Shown one piece after another: positions 8,022 through 16,515 of a DNA stretch of 64,000 nt (the stretch's first letter is position 1; every line of letters begins with the position of its first letter). The stretch lies in NCBI RefSeq assembly GCF_002563715.1, contig NZ_PDJJ01000001.1:186001-250000 (forward strand), read 5' to 3'. The notes below the pieces were generated by a model. That model was given only the letters and a program-made list of their open reading frames with translations, did no database searches and was not told the DNA's origin. Source of the stretch: Isoptericola jiangsuensis (GTDB taxonomy: Bacteria > Actinomycetota > Actinomycetes > Actinomycetales > Cellulomonadaceae). Position numbers and translations under genes: made by a program.

Positions 8022-9629
8022 TTGACCAGCCCAGACACCATGACCGGCACCCTCGTCCGACCTGACGGCGCAGGAGCCCGGATCGTCGCCGCCACGACCG
8101 CCCTCGTGCTCGCCCTGACGGTGCTCGTCGCACCAGGGGCGCGCGCGACCGACGAGGCGGTGGCGACGACGCTCCACGTCACCCAGCCGTACCCCTGGTA
8201 CGCGACGGCGACCGCGTTCCACGCCCTCGACGTGCAGGTCTCGGCCCAGTCCGGGGAGCAGCCGAGCGGCGGGCGGATCTGGCTCGAGGTGGACGGCGTC
8301 CGCCGGAGCCTCACCGCGGAGTCCGGACGGGTCGTCAACAACACCCTGCTCGATGTCGGTGTCCACCCCGTGACGGTGCGTTACGACGCCCCTCCGGGCT
8401 ACGCGCCGGCCGAGTGGAACGGGACCGTCGAGGTCGTCGACCGGCCGGCGGAGTCGACCCTGACGGCCACCGCGCCGGACGAGGTCGCCTACGGGAGCAG
8501 GTCCTGGGTGACGGTGAGCATCGACGTGCCCGGCCACACGTCGGACGGGACGTTCGAGCTCCGCGACGCGGGCACCGGCGACCTGGTCGCGTCCTCCGTC
8601 CACGACGACGGCGACGACGGTGGGCTGCTCCGCATCCCGACGAGGGGGCGGACGGGGCACCGGGAGTTCGTCGTCCGGTTCGTCAGCCACGCCACGCAGG
8701 CCGAGACGACCGTCTCGACCGAGGTCGCCAAGGCCGTCGAACCGCTGCAGGTGTGGTCGAACAAGCTCGTCGACGGGCGCTGGAGCACCAAGTCCGCCCC
8801 CTGGGACGTCGCCGTGTACGTCCCCGGCTGGGACGAGGCCGTGGCCGGCACCGTGTCGCTGTGGGACGGCGGGCGTCGCCTCCGGTCGCAGCACGTGGCC
8901 GACATGCGGGACCGCGCGGTCGTCTTCGACCTCGGAGCGGGTGACCTCGCCCCGGGTCGGCACACCGTCGAGGTGCGGCTCACCGGCTCGCCGCTGCTGG
9001 CGGACTCCCGCGCGACCCTGGTCGTGGAGGTCACCAGGGACCGGGTCGCCGTGACCTCCTCCGTCGACGGGGACGTGCGCTGGGGGCGGCCCTACTCCCT
9101 GGACCTGCAGCTCCGCGACGCCGAGTTCCGGTGGGAGCCCGCGCCCACCGGGACGGTCTCCGTGTACCGCGGCACGACCCGGCTCTGGAGCGGACGGCTC
9201 GACACGCACGGCGACGCCGTCGCGAAGATCGGCGGGACGAAGATCCGCCCCGGACGCACGACCCTCCGCGTCGTCTACTCCGGTGACACGCTGTACCGGC
9301 CCTCCACCACCTACCGGTCGATCACCGTCCAGAAGGCCCGGACCACGGTGCGCGCCCGCATCGTCGACAGGACGGTCGAGGGGTCGCAACGGGTCAAGGT
9401 CAAGGTCCGCGTGTCCTCGCCCTCGAACATCCCGGACGTCGGCACGCTCCACGTGAAGGTCGACGGCAGGACCGTGAAGACGGTGCGGCTCAAGAAGCAC
9501 CACCAGGGCGCGCGGACCATCACGCTGCCGCGACTGTCTCGTGAGCACCACTGGTTGAAGGTGGTCCTCGCGAAGAGTGCCACGACGAAGTTCGGGACGT
9601 CACCCACCCGGTACTTCCAGGTCCGCTAG
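8022..9629 (+). CDS. Secreted protein with bacterial Ig-like repeats
   Basis: A 535-residue exported protein. TTG 8022 follows GAGGAG by 6 bases, so I prefer it to ATG 8040. The N-terminus has a signal peptide (ALVLALTVLVAPGARA, cleavage near residue 45). The remainder is a string of about four 90-100-residue beta-rich Ig-like modules of the Big_3_5 kind, for example RTTLRVVYSGDTLYRPSTTYRSITVQ. There is no sortase motif or membrane anchor, so it may be free or bound non-covalently to the wall. No catalytic domain is visible; adhesion or scaffolding are reasonable guesses. A collapsed second copy follows. Confidence 0.85.
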   Translation: MTSPDTMTGTLVRPDGAGARIVAATTALVLALTVLVAPGARATDEAVATTLHVTQPYPWYATATAFHALDVQVSAQSGEQPSGGRIWLEVDGVRRSLTAESGRVVNNTLLDVGVHPVTVRYDAPPGYAPAEWNGTVEVVDRPAESTLTATAPDEVAYGSRSWVTVSIDVPGHTSDGTFELRDAGTGDLVASSVHDDGDDGGLLRIPTRGRTGHREFVVRFVSHATQAETTVSTEVAKAVEPLQVWSNKLVDGRWSTKSAPWDVAVYVPGWDEAVAGTVSLWDGGRRLRSQHVADMRDRAVVFDLGAGDLAPGRHTVEVRLTGSPLLADSRATLVVEVTRDRVAVTSSVDGDVRWGRPYSLDLQLRDAEFRWEPAPTGTVSVYRGTTRLWSGRLDTHGDAVAKIGGTKIRPGRTTLRVVYSGDTLYRPSTTYRSITVQKARTTVRARIVDRTVEGSQRVKVKVRVSSPSNIPDVGTLHVKVDGRTVKTVRLKKHHQGARTITLPRLSREHHWLKVVLAKSATTKFGTSPTRYFQVR

Positions 9630-9663
9630 CATCCTCGCGGCCGAGACGAGAGGAACCTCCCTC

Positions 9664-9903
9664 GTGCTCGCCCTCACGGTGCTTGTCGCACCCGGTGCGC
9701 AGGCGACCGACGACGCCCCGCCTGTGACGATCGCCGTCGTCCAGGACGAGACGTGGTGGGAGGGCGGCGGCGAGCGTGGCCTCGCGGCCACCGCCGTCGG
9801 ACCAGACGGTGAACCCGTCACCGGCCACGTGACGGCCGTGCTCGTGGCGACGCCGACGACGAAGAGCGCGAGGTCGCAGGACCGGTACTTCGACGCGTCC
9901 TGA
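9664..9903 (+). pseudogene. Collapsed tandem copy of the Ig-like secreted protein gene
   Basis: Right after the Ig-like gene, a 79-codon frame repeats its signal peptide nearly word for word (LALTVLVAPGAQATDDA against LALTVLVAPGARATDEA). It ends with TTKSARSQDRYFDAS, which mirrors the parent's C-terminus TTKFGTSPTRYFQVR. Only about 40 residues lie between, so almost the whole Ig region is missing. An AGAGGA precedes GTG 9664. This looks like a tandem duplication that lost its middle. A short exported peptide could still be made. Confidence 0.65.
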
Positions 9904-9970
9904 CCCGGTCGCCGGTCGCCGGGGCCTCTCGTAGGGTGGCGAACGGTCAGACCGACGAGGGGAGAGCCCG

Positions 9971-10459
9971 ATGGTCCGATGGTTCCTCAGGGCGGTCGCC
10001 GCCGTCGCGGGGCTGGCGCTCGCGGCGTTCGGCGCGCTCGTCGTGGTGATGCGCACGAAGTGGGAGCCGGGGCTGCGGTTCGTGACCCGCCTGCAACGGC
10101 GGTACGCGCGCAAGGCCGGGCTGCGCCTGGCGGGCCGTCCGGGTGACGTCGCGGTGGTGGTGCACCACGTGGGGCGCCGGTCGGGGCGGTCGTACGCGAC
10201 GCCGGTGACGGTGGAGGAGACGTCGGCGGGGCTGCTGGTGACGCTCCCGTACGGGCCGGGGACGGACTGGGCGCGGAACGTGCTGGCGGCGGACCGGGCG
10301 GTGCTGACGATCGACGGCGAGTCGGTGGAGGTGACCGCACCGCGCGTCATCGGCCTGGACGAGGCCGCGCCGCTGCTGTCCCCGCGGGAGCGGCGGGTGG
10401 CGCGGTTCTTCGGCGCGACGGACTTTTTGCTGCTCCGACCTGCTGATTCATCGGCCTGA
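9971..10459 (+). CDS. Deazaflavin-dependent nitroreductase-family protein
   Basis: A 162-residue protein of the Ddn/F420H2-dependent reductase split beta-barrel family. Diagnostic blocks are VHHVGRRSGRSYATPVTV (about residues 61-78) and GTDWARNVLAADRAVLTIDG (about 97-116), which form the F420-binding pocket. The N-terminus begins with a hydrophobic helix (FLRAVAAVAGLALAAFGALVVVM), suggesting membrane attachment. Such enzymes reduce quinones, nitroaromatics or other acceptors with F420H2. A paralogue lies at 40893-41351. No F420 biosynthesis genes are in the window. Confidence 0.88.
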   Translation: MVRWFLRAVAAVAGLALAAFGALVVVMRTKWEPGLRFVTRLQRRYARKAGLRLAGRPGDVAVVVHHVGRRSGRSYATPVTVEETSAGLLVTLPYGPGTDWARNVLAADRAVLTIDGESVEVTAPRVIGLDEAAPLLSPRERRVARFFGATDFLLLRPADSSA

Positions 10460-10530
10460 CGCAAGTTCCGGCAAAATAAGTCCGGTCGTGGCGGTCACGG
10501 CGCAGGACGGTGCGGACGGAGCAGTGACGG

Positions 10531-10845
10531 GTGGACGACGAGGTGACGCACGGCGGGGTCCGCATCGACCCGGACCGGGCACGCTGGACGATGTGGGGCG
10601 AGGTCGACGCCGCCGTGCAGACGAGGGTCGCACCCGACCTGGCGACGCACCTGCGCGAGACGGCGGACGAGGCCCTGACGGTGGACCTCACGGAGGTCAC
10701 GTTCCTCGACTCGGGCGGCCTGCGCCTGCTGTACGACGCGGCCTCCGCGAAGCCGACGCCGCCGGTGCTGGTGGGGACGCCTCCGAAGGTGCTCGACCTG
10801 CTGAGGCTCAGCGGTGTGGATACGCTGTTCGTCCTGCAGGGCTGA
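10531..10845 (+). CDS. STAS-domain anti-sigma factor antagonist
   Basis: A 104-residue single STAS domain like SpoIIAA/RsbV. The phosphorylatable Ser is Ser61 in VTFLDSGGLRLLYDA, preceded by the strand LTVDLTEV. In partner switching, the unphosphorylated form binds the anti-sigma kinase and frees the sigma factor; the kinase phosphorylates Ser to reset it, and a SpoIIE-type phosphatase reactivates it. GTG 10531 is the start in best context (GGAG upstream). The kinase gene follows 16 bases later and a phosphatase gene is convergent, giving a complete switch apart from the sigma factor. An A-rich patch near 10472-10481 may be the promoter. Confidence 0.92.
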   Translation: MDDEVTHGGVRIDPDRARWTMWGEVDAAVQTRVAPDLATHLRETADEALTVDLTEVTFLDSGGLRLLYDAASAKPTPPVLVGTPPKVLDLLRLSGVDTLFVLQG

Positions 10846-10861
10846 CGGGAAGGACGTGATC

Positions 10862-11311
10862 ATGGCTCCACGACTCGCCACCGCGCCTGCGCCTGCGGAC
10901 TTCGCCGAGGTGCGGTCCTGGCCGTTGCTGACCTTGGAGGACCTGGCGGTGCTGCGCGCCGACCTGGTGGCCTCCCTCCCTCCGTCGCCGGGCGGACGGC
11001 CCAGCCTGGAGGAGATCCCGGAGTCGGTGCTGCTGGTCGCGAGCGAGCTCGCGACGAACGCGTTGCAGCACGGTGAGGGTCCGGTGCTGGTGCGGCTCGC
11101 CGCACGGACGGACGAGTTCCTGCTGGACGTGCAGGACCGCACGCCCGCCGTGGCTCCCCGCATCGACCAGGGCAGCACCCGGGGCGGCGGCGGGTTCGGC
11201 ATGCAGCTGGTCGTCAAGCTGGCCGACGAGGTCGGCTGGTACACGACGCAGGACTCGAAGCACGTGTGGGCCCGGTTCCGGGTGCGGACAAAGGCCCCCG
11301 CCGCAGTGTGA
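10862..11311 (+). CDS. Anti-sigma factor serine kinase (RsbW/SpoIIAB-like HATPase)
   Basis: A 149-residue GHKL-type ATPase domain. The N-box is ESVLLVASELATNALQHG with Asn66, and the G-region is RGGGGFGMQLVVKLADEVG (about residues 108-126). This is the usual form of actinobacterial anti-sigma kinases that both sequester a sigma factor and phosphorylate the STAS partner. ATG 10862 has GGAAGG 8 bases upstream. It is the second gene of a two-gene operon with the STAS antagonist. No sigma factor gene is in the window, so its target must be encoded elsewhere, or the kinase acts on another output. Confidence 0.9.
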   Translation: MAPRLATAPAPADFAEVRSWPLLTLEDLAVLRADLVASLPPSPGGRPSLEEIPESVLLVASELATNALQHGEGPVLVRLAARTDEFLLDVQDRTPAVAPRIDQGSTRGGGGFGMQLVVKLADEVGWYTTQDSKHVWARFRVRTKAPAAV

Positions 11312-11321
11312 GCGTGAACGG

Positions 11322-11343
11322 CCCGCCGCCTCAGGGCGGCGGG
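11322..11343. terminator. Hairpin between anti-sigma kinase and phytochrome genes
   Basis: CCCGCCGCC (11322-11330) pairs perfectly with GGCGGCGGG (11335-11343) across a TCAG loop. The loop contains the complement of the phytochrome gene's stop codon, so this terminator is built into that gene's 3' end and serves both convergent units. Confidence 0.65.
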
Positions 11344-13589
11344 TCGCGCCGGACGACGACGACGGTCGCGTCGTCCGCCGACGACGGCGCGCGGACCTGC
11401 GCGACGAGCGTCGCGGGGTCGACGGACCGGGCTGCGGCAACCCGCAGCCGGTCGAGGGAGTCGACGATGGACTCGTCCCGTCGCTCCACCAGCCCGTCGC
11501 TGAACAGCACGACGGCGCCGCCCGGCGCGACGTGCACCGTGCCGGAGCGGCCGCCGCGCCGCCCGACGCCGAGCGGGGGCTCCCCGAGGACGTCGGCGAC
11601 GCGGGCCCCGTCGGGGCCCACCACGACGGGCGGCGGGTGCCCCGCGGTCACGTAGGTGACGTCGGCGGAGCCGGGCTCGACGGCGGCCAGGACGAGGGTC
11701 GCGGCCTGCCCGGGCAGGGTGGTGCGCAGCAGGTGGTCGACGCGGCCGACGGCCTCGACGATGTCGCCGCCCGCGAGGAGCAGGGCGCGCAGCGCGTTGC
11801 GGAGCTGGCCCATGGTGGCGGCGGCGCCGAGCCCGTGCCCGGACACGTCGCCGACGCTGACGACGACGCGGCCGTCGTCGAGGGCGAGCGCGTCGTACCA
11901 GTCGCCGCCGGCGAGCCCGCCGCCGGACGGCTCGTAGCGGGCCTCGACGGTCCAGCCGTCGACCTGGGGCAGGGACGTGGGCAGGAGGCTGCGCTGCAGC
12001 ACGGTCGCGGCGCGGATGTCGCGGCGCCCGCGCAGCAGCAGGCCCTCGCCGAGGTAGGAGCGCAGGGACGTCGCGACGTCGACCTGCTCCTGGATCCAGG
12101 GTTCGCTGGTGCCGCGCACGACCTCCCGCCAGCGGTCGAACGACTTGCGGGGGGACAGGCGCACCGTGTCGCCCTCGCGGCGGGCGATGGCCTTGTTGTG
12201 CGGGTCGCCGCCCCAGTCGACGGTCTGGAGGACCTCGGCGCGCAGCCACAGGACGGACGCGCCGCCCGGCACCCGGGCCGCGAGCAGGCCGGCGACGCCG
12301 GGCACGATCTCGGCGAGCGCGGGATGGTCGGCGGCGAGCCGGTCCGTGGCCAGCACCTCGACGCCGAGCGCCGCGACGGCGCGGGCGAGCCGCAGGCAGG
12401 TCTCGTCGTCGGGCGTGGTGCCCTGGTGGGCGGTCCGGCCCTCGGCACCGACGAACACGCCGTCGGCGGGCACCAGGTCGAGGAGCCCGGGTTCCCCGGT
12501 GAGCGCGGTGACGAGGGGGACGTCGTCGTCGCGGGTGCCCGCGACGAGACTGGCGAGGACGCCCGCGGACCGGCGCGCGGCCGACGCCCGGTCGTCCTCC
12601 GCCTGCGTGACGAGCCGCACCGACAGCACGGAGCCGAGGAACTCCGCGGCGGTGCGTGCCGCGTACGACGGGGCGTGCGCGCCGGAGTAGTGGTGGCACG
12701 CGATGAGGCCCCAGAGCCGGCCGTCGCGCAGCAGCGAGATCGACATGGACGCGCCGACGCCCATGTTCTGCAGGTACTCGACGTGGATGGGGGACACGCT
12801 GCGCAGCGTGCCGTACGTGAGGTCGAGCGGCTGCCCGGTGACGGGGTCGTCGGTGGGCACGATCGGCACCGGCGTGTAGCCGATGTCGGAGATGAGCCGG
12901 ATCCAGTTCTTCTCGTACAGGGCGCGGGCCTGCGGCGGGATGTCCGACGCCGGGTAGTGCAGGCCGAGGAACGCGTTGAGGTCGGCGCGCTTCGCCTCGG
13001 CGACGACCTCCCCGTTGTAGTCGGCGTCGAAGTGGTACAGCATCACGCGGTCGAACCCGGTGAGCTCGCGGACGCGACGCACGGCGACGTCGTACAGCTC
13101 GGTCATGGAGGTGGCGCGGTCGAGCTCACCGAGGGCGTCGCGGACCGGTTCGTACGTGGAGGTGTACGTGAGGGACGCGTGCCCGGAGAACGGTTCGAGC
13201 TCGACGACGAGCACCGGGGGCCGGTCGGCGGAGTCACCGGGCGCGTGGTGGAGCATCGCCTCGAACCGGGCGGGCTCCCCGTGCACGGGGATCTCGATCT
13301 CGAGCGGGTTGCGCAGGCGCGGGTCGCCGCCGGCGGCGACGTGGTCGAGCACGGTGCGGGCGGCGTCGGCGCCCACGACGGCGTCCAGGGTGGCGCCGAG
13401 CGCGTCGTCGACGGTGACGCCCAGCACGTCGGCGAGGTTCGCCGAGCACTGCGTGACGACGGTGTCGTCGGTGCGCAGCGCCAGCAGCACGCCCCGGGGC
13501 TGCACGAGCCCCGGGATGTGGATGGGCTCGCGCGCGCAGTTGTCCAGGTCGACGGCCTCGCCGGGCGCGAGGAACGCCTGCTCCGCCAT
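11331..13589 (-). CDS. Bacteriophytochrome-SpoIIE phosphatase fusion (PAS-GAF-PHY-PP2C)
   Basis: A 752-residue soluble photoreceptor-phosphatase. Residues 14-32 (DLDNCAREPIHIPGLVQPR) carry the bilin-attachment Cys18 of the PAS domain. The GAF domain (about 150-325) has HYPASDIP with Asp216, SPIHVEYLQNMG with His269 and ACHH with His299, matching the chromophore-pocket Asp207/His260/His290 of the Deinococcus phytochrome at a constant offset of 9. The PHY tongue shows WGG (459-461) and PRKSF (480-484). Instead of a histidine kinase, residues about 525-750 form a PP2C/SpoIIE phosphatase with GGDWYD (561-566), GDVSGHG (580-586), LFSDGLVERRDE and DDATVVVV. The likely substrate is the phospho-STAS antagonist encoded by the convergent operon. 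AGGAGGG precedes the ATG. No haem oxygenase gene for biliverdin is in the window. Confidence 0.95.
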   Translation of the reverse strand: MAEQAFLAPGEAVDLDNCAREPIHIPGLVQPRGVLLALRTDDTVVTQCSANLADVLGVTVDDALGATLDAVVGADAARTVLDHVAAGGDPRLRNPLEIEIPVHGEPARFEAMLHHAPGDSADRPPVLVVELEPFSGHASLTYTSTYEPVRDALGELDRATSMTELYDVAVRRVRELTGFDRVMLYHFDADYNGEVVAEAKRADLNAFLGLHYPASDIPPQARALYEKNWIRLISDIGYTPVPIVPTDDPVTGQPLDLTYGTLRSVSPIHVEYLQNMGVGASMSISLLRDGRLWGLIACHHYSGAHAPSYAARTAAEFLGSVLSVRLVTQAEDDRASAARRSAGVLASLVAGTRDDDVPLVTALTGEPGLLDLVPADGVFVGAEGRTAHQGTTPDDETCLRLARAVAALGVEVLATDRLAADHPALAEIVPGVAGLLAARVPGGASVLWLRAEVLQTVDWGGDPHNKAIARREGDTVRLSPRKSFDRWREVVRGTSEPWIQEQVDVATSLRSYLGEGLLLRGRRDIRAATVLQRSLLPTSLPQVDGWTVEARYEPSGGGLAGGDWYDALALDDGRVVVSVGDVSGHGLGAAATMGQLRNALRALLLAGGDIVEAVGRVDHLLRTTLPGQAATLVLAAVEPGSADVTYVTAGHPPPVVVGPDGARVADVLGEPPLGVGRRGGRSGTVHVAPGGAVVLFSDGLVERRDESIVDSLDRLRVAAARSVDPATLVAQVRAPSSADDATVVVVRRDPPP

Positions 13590-13668
13590 CAGGCCCTCCT
13601 GGTCGTGGGTGCGATCGGTGAAGAATAACGTTTCGACCCCGGGATCTGCCTGTCGTTACGGTGTCACG

Positions 13669-14076
13669 GTGACGACGAGCGAACAGGTCAGGCGGGTCCG
13701 GCAAGTGCAGGTCACGTTCGACTGCGCGGACCCGGTGCGGGTCGCGCGGTTCTGGTGCGCGACGCTCGGGTACGACCCGACGCTGCCGGACGAGGACGAC
13801 GGCGCGTGGGCCGTGGCCGAGGACCCGACGGGCGCCGGTCCGCGCCTCTACTTCCAGCGTGTCCCGGAGGGGAAGGTCGTCAAGAACCGCGTGCACCTCG
13901 ACGTGCGCGCCGGGACCGGCCTCGTGGGGGACGAGCGGGTCGCCGTCCTGGAGGCCGAGGGCGCGCGGCTCGTGGCGCTCGGCGCGACACGGCTGCACAT
14001 CCTCCTCGCCGACGACGAGAACGAGTCCTGCCTCGTCATGCAGGACGTCGAGGGCAACGAGTTCTGCCTCGACTGA
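13669..14076 (+). CDS. VOC (glyoxalase-like) family protein
   Basis: A 135-residue single-chain vicinal-oxygen-chelate protein with two beta-alpha-beta-beta-beta units. VQVTFDCADPVRVARFWCATLGYD opens the first and NRVHLDVRAGTG the second, ending in MQDVEGNEFCLD with the usual EFC metal-side strand. It belongs to the actinobacterial glyoxalase-like domain proteins of unknown substrate. GTG 13669 places the start correctly before the first strand. It is divergent from the phytochrome gene, 79 bases away, so the two may share a control region. Confidence 0.88.
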   Translation: MTTSEQVRRVRQVQVTFDCADPVRVARFWCATLGYDPTLPDEDDGAWAVAEDPTGAGPRLYFQRVPEGKVVKNRVHLDVRAGTGLVGDERVAVLEAEGARLVALGATRLHILLADDENESCLVMQDVEGNEFCLD

Positions 14077-14172
14077 CCCCGGCCCCGCCCGGGCACGTCG
14101 CGGCCGGGCCCGCACCGCGACGACGCCCCGCAGGGCGTGGCTCGGCACGGACCCGGCACGCGGGACCGCCGC

Positions 14173-16515
14173 TCAGTCGTAGAACTCGGCGACGTCCTCC
14201 TCGACGCGGGCGACGAGCTCCGGGTCGTAGGCCGCGTGCTCGCCCGGCGTGAACGTGACGCCGGTCAGGCGTCCGGTGAACCGGAACGACCCGTGCCGCT
14301 GCGAGAGGTCCCAGTGGACGGGGCCGCCGCGGTTGACGCCGACGTCGATGCCGCTGAACGGCGCCATGCCGAGCAGCATCGTGACGTCGGCGAGCCCGCC
14401 GCGCGGCTCGCCGTCGACGCTCACGTCGATGCGCCACCGGAAGTCCGGCAGCCACGTGAACGCGGCGTGCACGGTGCCGGTGGCGAACCCACCGAGCGCG
14501 GCGTCGTGGAGGCGTCCGTACTCGTTGTACGCGAGGTGCAGCTCGCCGTCCTCGACGTACAGCGCGTAGCCGCCGCCCTGGTCGCCGTGCGCGACGAGGA
14601 ACCCGTCGCCGGGCGCGGTGACCTCCGCGTCCACGGTGAACGACCGCAGCGACGTCAGCTTCGACGACCGGTACCGCTCGAGGCGCCGGGTGCGGCGGAG
14701 CAGCCGCACGGGCCGTTCCAGCGCCTGCTCGGCCGGTCGCCGCCCGGGCGCGAACGCGGCGCCGAGGGGGAACACGGTGTTGCGCCACGCGGCGTCGCGC
14801 CACGCCTCGGCGAGCTCGGCGACGCGCTCCGGCTCCTTCTCGGCGAGGTCGACGAGCTCGTTCGGGTCGGCGTCCACGTGGTAGAGCTCCCACTGCGGCT
14901 CGGTGAGCGACCGGCCGCGGGTGTGCAGGGACACCAGCTTCCAGCCGTCCCGGTAGTAGCCGCGCGACCCGCCGAACTCCGCGTACTGCTCGGGGTGGGT
15001 GGACGCCGCCCCGCCGTCGGCCAGCACGGGGCGCAGGGACACCCCGTCGACCTCCTGCGTGGGGCGGCCGTGCCGTTCGGCCAGGGGTTCCACCCCGACG
15101 AGGTCGAGGATCGTCGGCGTGAGGTCGGTGACGTACTGGTACTGGTGGCGCAGCCCGTCGTCGTCGGCGTCGCGCGGGAGCCCGGCCGGCCACGACACGA
15201 ACAGCGGCACCCGCACGCCGCCGGCGTGGGTCTGTCCCTTGTAGAACCGGAACGGCGTGTTGGAGACCTGCCCCCAGCCGCGCGGGTAGTGGACCATCGT
15301 GCGGGGGCCGCCGATGAGGTCGGGGTCGCGGTCGACGTCCGCCTCCCAGTCCTGCGGCAGGCCGGCGATGTGCACGAACCGCGAGAAGTAGGAGCGCGTG
15401 CCCTCGGGGCCGCCCTCGGACGTGCCGCCGTTGTCCGAGGTGAACACGACGATCGTGTCGTCCAGCTCGCCGAGGTCGTCGACCACCTGGAGCAGGCGCC
15501 CCAGGTTCTCGTCGACGTTCGCCACCATCGCGGCGTACACCTCCATGTACCGGGCGTACAGGTCACGCGTCCGGGCGTCGAGCGCGTCCCAGGCCGGGAC
15601 GTCGAAGCCGGGCTCCGTGGCCGACGGCGGCAGCGGCGTGTCGGGCGGGAACAGCCCGAGGTCGAGCTGGCGGGCGTGCCGGGCCCGGCGTACCTCGTCC
15701 CAGCCGTCGTCGTACCGGCCCCGCTGCGCGGCGATGTCCGCGGGCTTCGCGCCGAGCGGCCCGTGCATCGCGTGGTGCGCGAAGTACAGGAAGAACGGCT
15801 TGTCCGGCTCCTGGGCGCGCAGCGTCGCGAGCTGCGCGATCGCGTCGTCGGTGAGGTCGTCGGTCAGGTAGTAGTCGGCGGGCCAGTCGTCGGTGTCGAC
15901 GGGCGTGTTGTCCCGCACGAGCTGGTTGGGGTGGAAGAACGAGTTGCAGCCCTCCAGCGTCCCGTAGAAGTGGTCGAACCCGCGCTGCAGCGGCCACGAC
16001 GCCTTGTCCGCGCCGTCGTGCATGAGCGCGTCCCGCGTGAGGTGCCACTTGCCGAACGCGTACGTCGCGTAGCCCGCGGCCCGCAGCGACTCCGGCAGGG
16101 TCGCGACGTCCTGGTCGATCTCCAGGCGCAGGTTCGGGAACCCGGGGTCGGAGTTCGCGACGGACGCGAACCCGGCCCGGTGCGGGTTCAGGCCCGTCAT
16201 CAGGGCGGCCCGCGCCGGGGAGCAGACGGGCGTCGTGTGGTAGTTCGTCAAGCGGTAGCCGCGGTCCGCCAGCGCGGACAGCGCGGGGGTCGCGATCTCC
16301 GAGCCGAACGGCGCGACGTCGGAGTAGCCCATGTCGTCGAGGATGACGACGATGACGTTCGGCGCGCCGGCCCGGGCGCCCCGCGGACGCGGCCACGCGC
16401 GGGTGGAGTCGGCGACCGTCTCGCCGATGCGGCCCGGGAACCGCTCGTAGCCGCGCGCGCCCGCGGGGACGTCGGGGTGCTGGGCGGGGTGCTCCTGAGA
16501 GTGCTGCGTGCTCAC
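14173..16515 (-). CDS. Type I (formylglycine) arylsulfatase
   Basis: A 780-residue sulfatase of the alkaline-phosphatase superfamily that hydrolyses sulfate esters. VILDDMGYSDVAPFG has the calcium-binding Asp60/Asp61. CSPARAALMTG has Cys98 in the CxPxR motif that is converted to formylglycine. FTSDNGGTSEGG supplies the later metal-binding Asp-Asn. The length and the beta-rich C-terminal domain (about 560-780) match PdsA/AtsA-like arylsulfatases. There is no signal peptide, so it acts in the cytoplasm on imported esters. It is the last gene of an operon with an SsuABC-like transporter and overlaps the binding-protein gene by 4 bases. No formylglycine-generating enzyme gene is in view. Confidence 0.95.
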   Translation of the reverse strand: MSTQHSQEHPAQHPDVPAGARGYERFPGRIGETVADSTRAWPRPRGARAGAPNVIVVILDDMGYSDVAPFGSEIATPALSALADRGYRLTNYHTTPVCSPARAALMTGLNPHRAGFASVANSDPGFPNLRLEIDQDVATLPESLRAAGYATYAFGKWHLTRDALMHDGADKASWPLQRGFDHFYGTLEGCNSFFHPNQLVRDNTPVDTDDWPADYYLTDDLTDDAIAQLATLRAQEPDKPFFLYFAHHAMHGPLGAKPADIAAQRGRYDDGWDEVRRARHARQLDLGLFPPDTPLPPSATEPGFDVPAWDALDARTRDLYARYMEVYAAMVANVDENLGRLLQVVDDLGELDDTIVVFTSDNGGTSEGGPEGTRSYFSRFVHIAGLPQDWEADVDRDPDLIGGPRTMVHYPRGWGQVSNTPFRFYKGQTHAGGVRVPLFVSWPAGLPRDADDDGLRHQYQYVTDLTPTILDLVGVEPLAERHGRPTQEVDGVSLRPVLADGGAASTHPEQYAEFGGSRGYYRDGWKLVSLHTRGRSLTEPQWELYHVDADPNELVDLAEKEPERVAELAEAWRDAAWRNTVFPLGAAFAPGRRPAEQALERPVRLLRRTRRLERYRSSKLTSLRSFTVDAEVTAPGDGFLVAHGDQGGGYALYVEDGELHLAYNEYGRLHDAALGGFATGTVHAAFTWLPDFRWRIDVSVDGEPRGGLADVTMLLGMAPFSGIDVGVNRGGPVHWDLSQRHGSFRFTGRLTGVTFTPGEHAAYDPELVARVEEDVAEFYD

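Noticed and set aside
11073-13628. An 851-codon plus-strand frame opposite the phytochrome
   Set aside because: It has shadow composition (Gly/Arg/Val-rich repeats) and no recognisable domain; the minus strand encodes a clear phytochrome.
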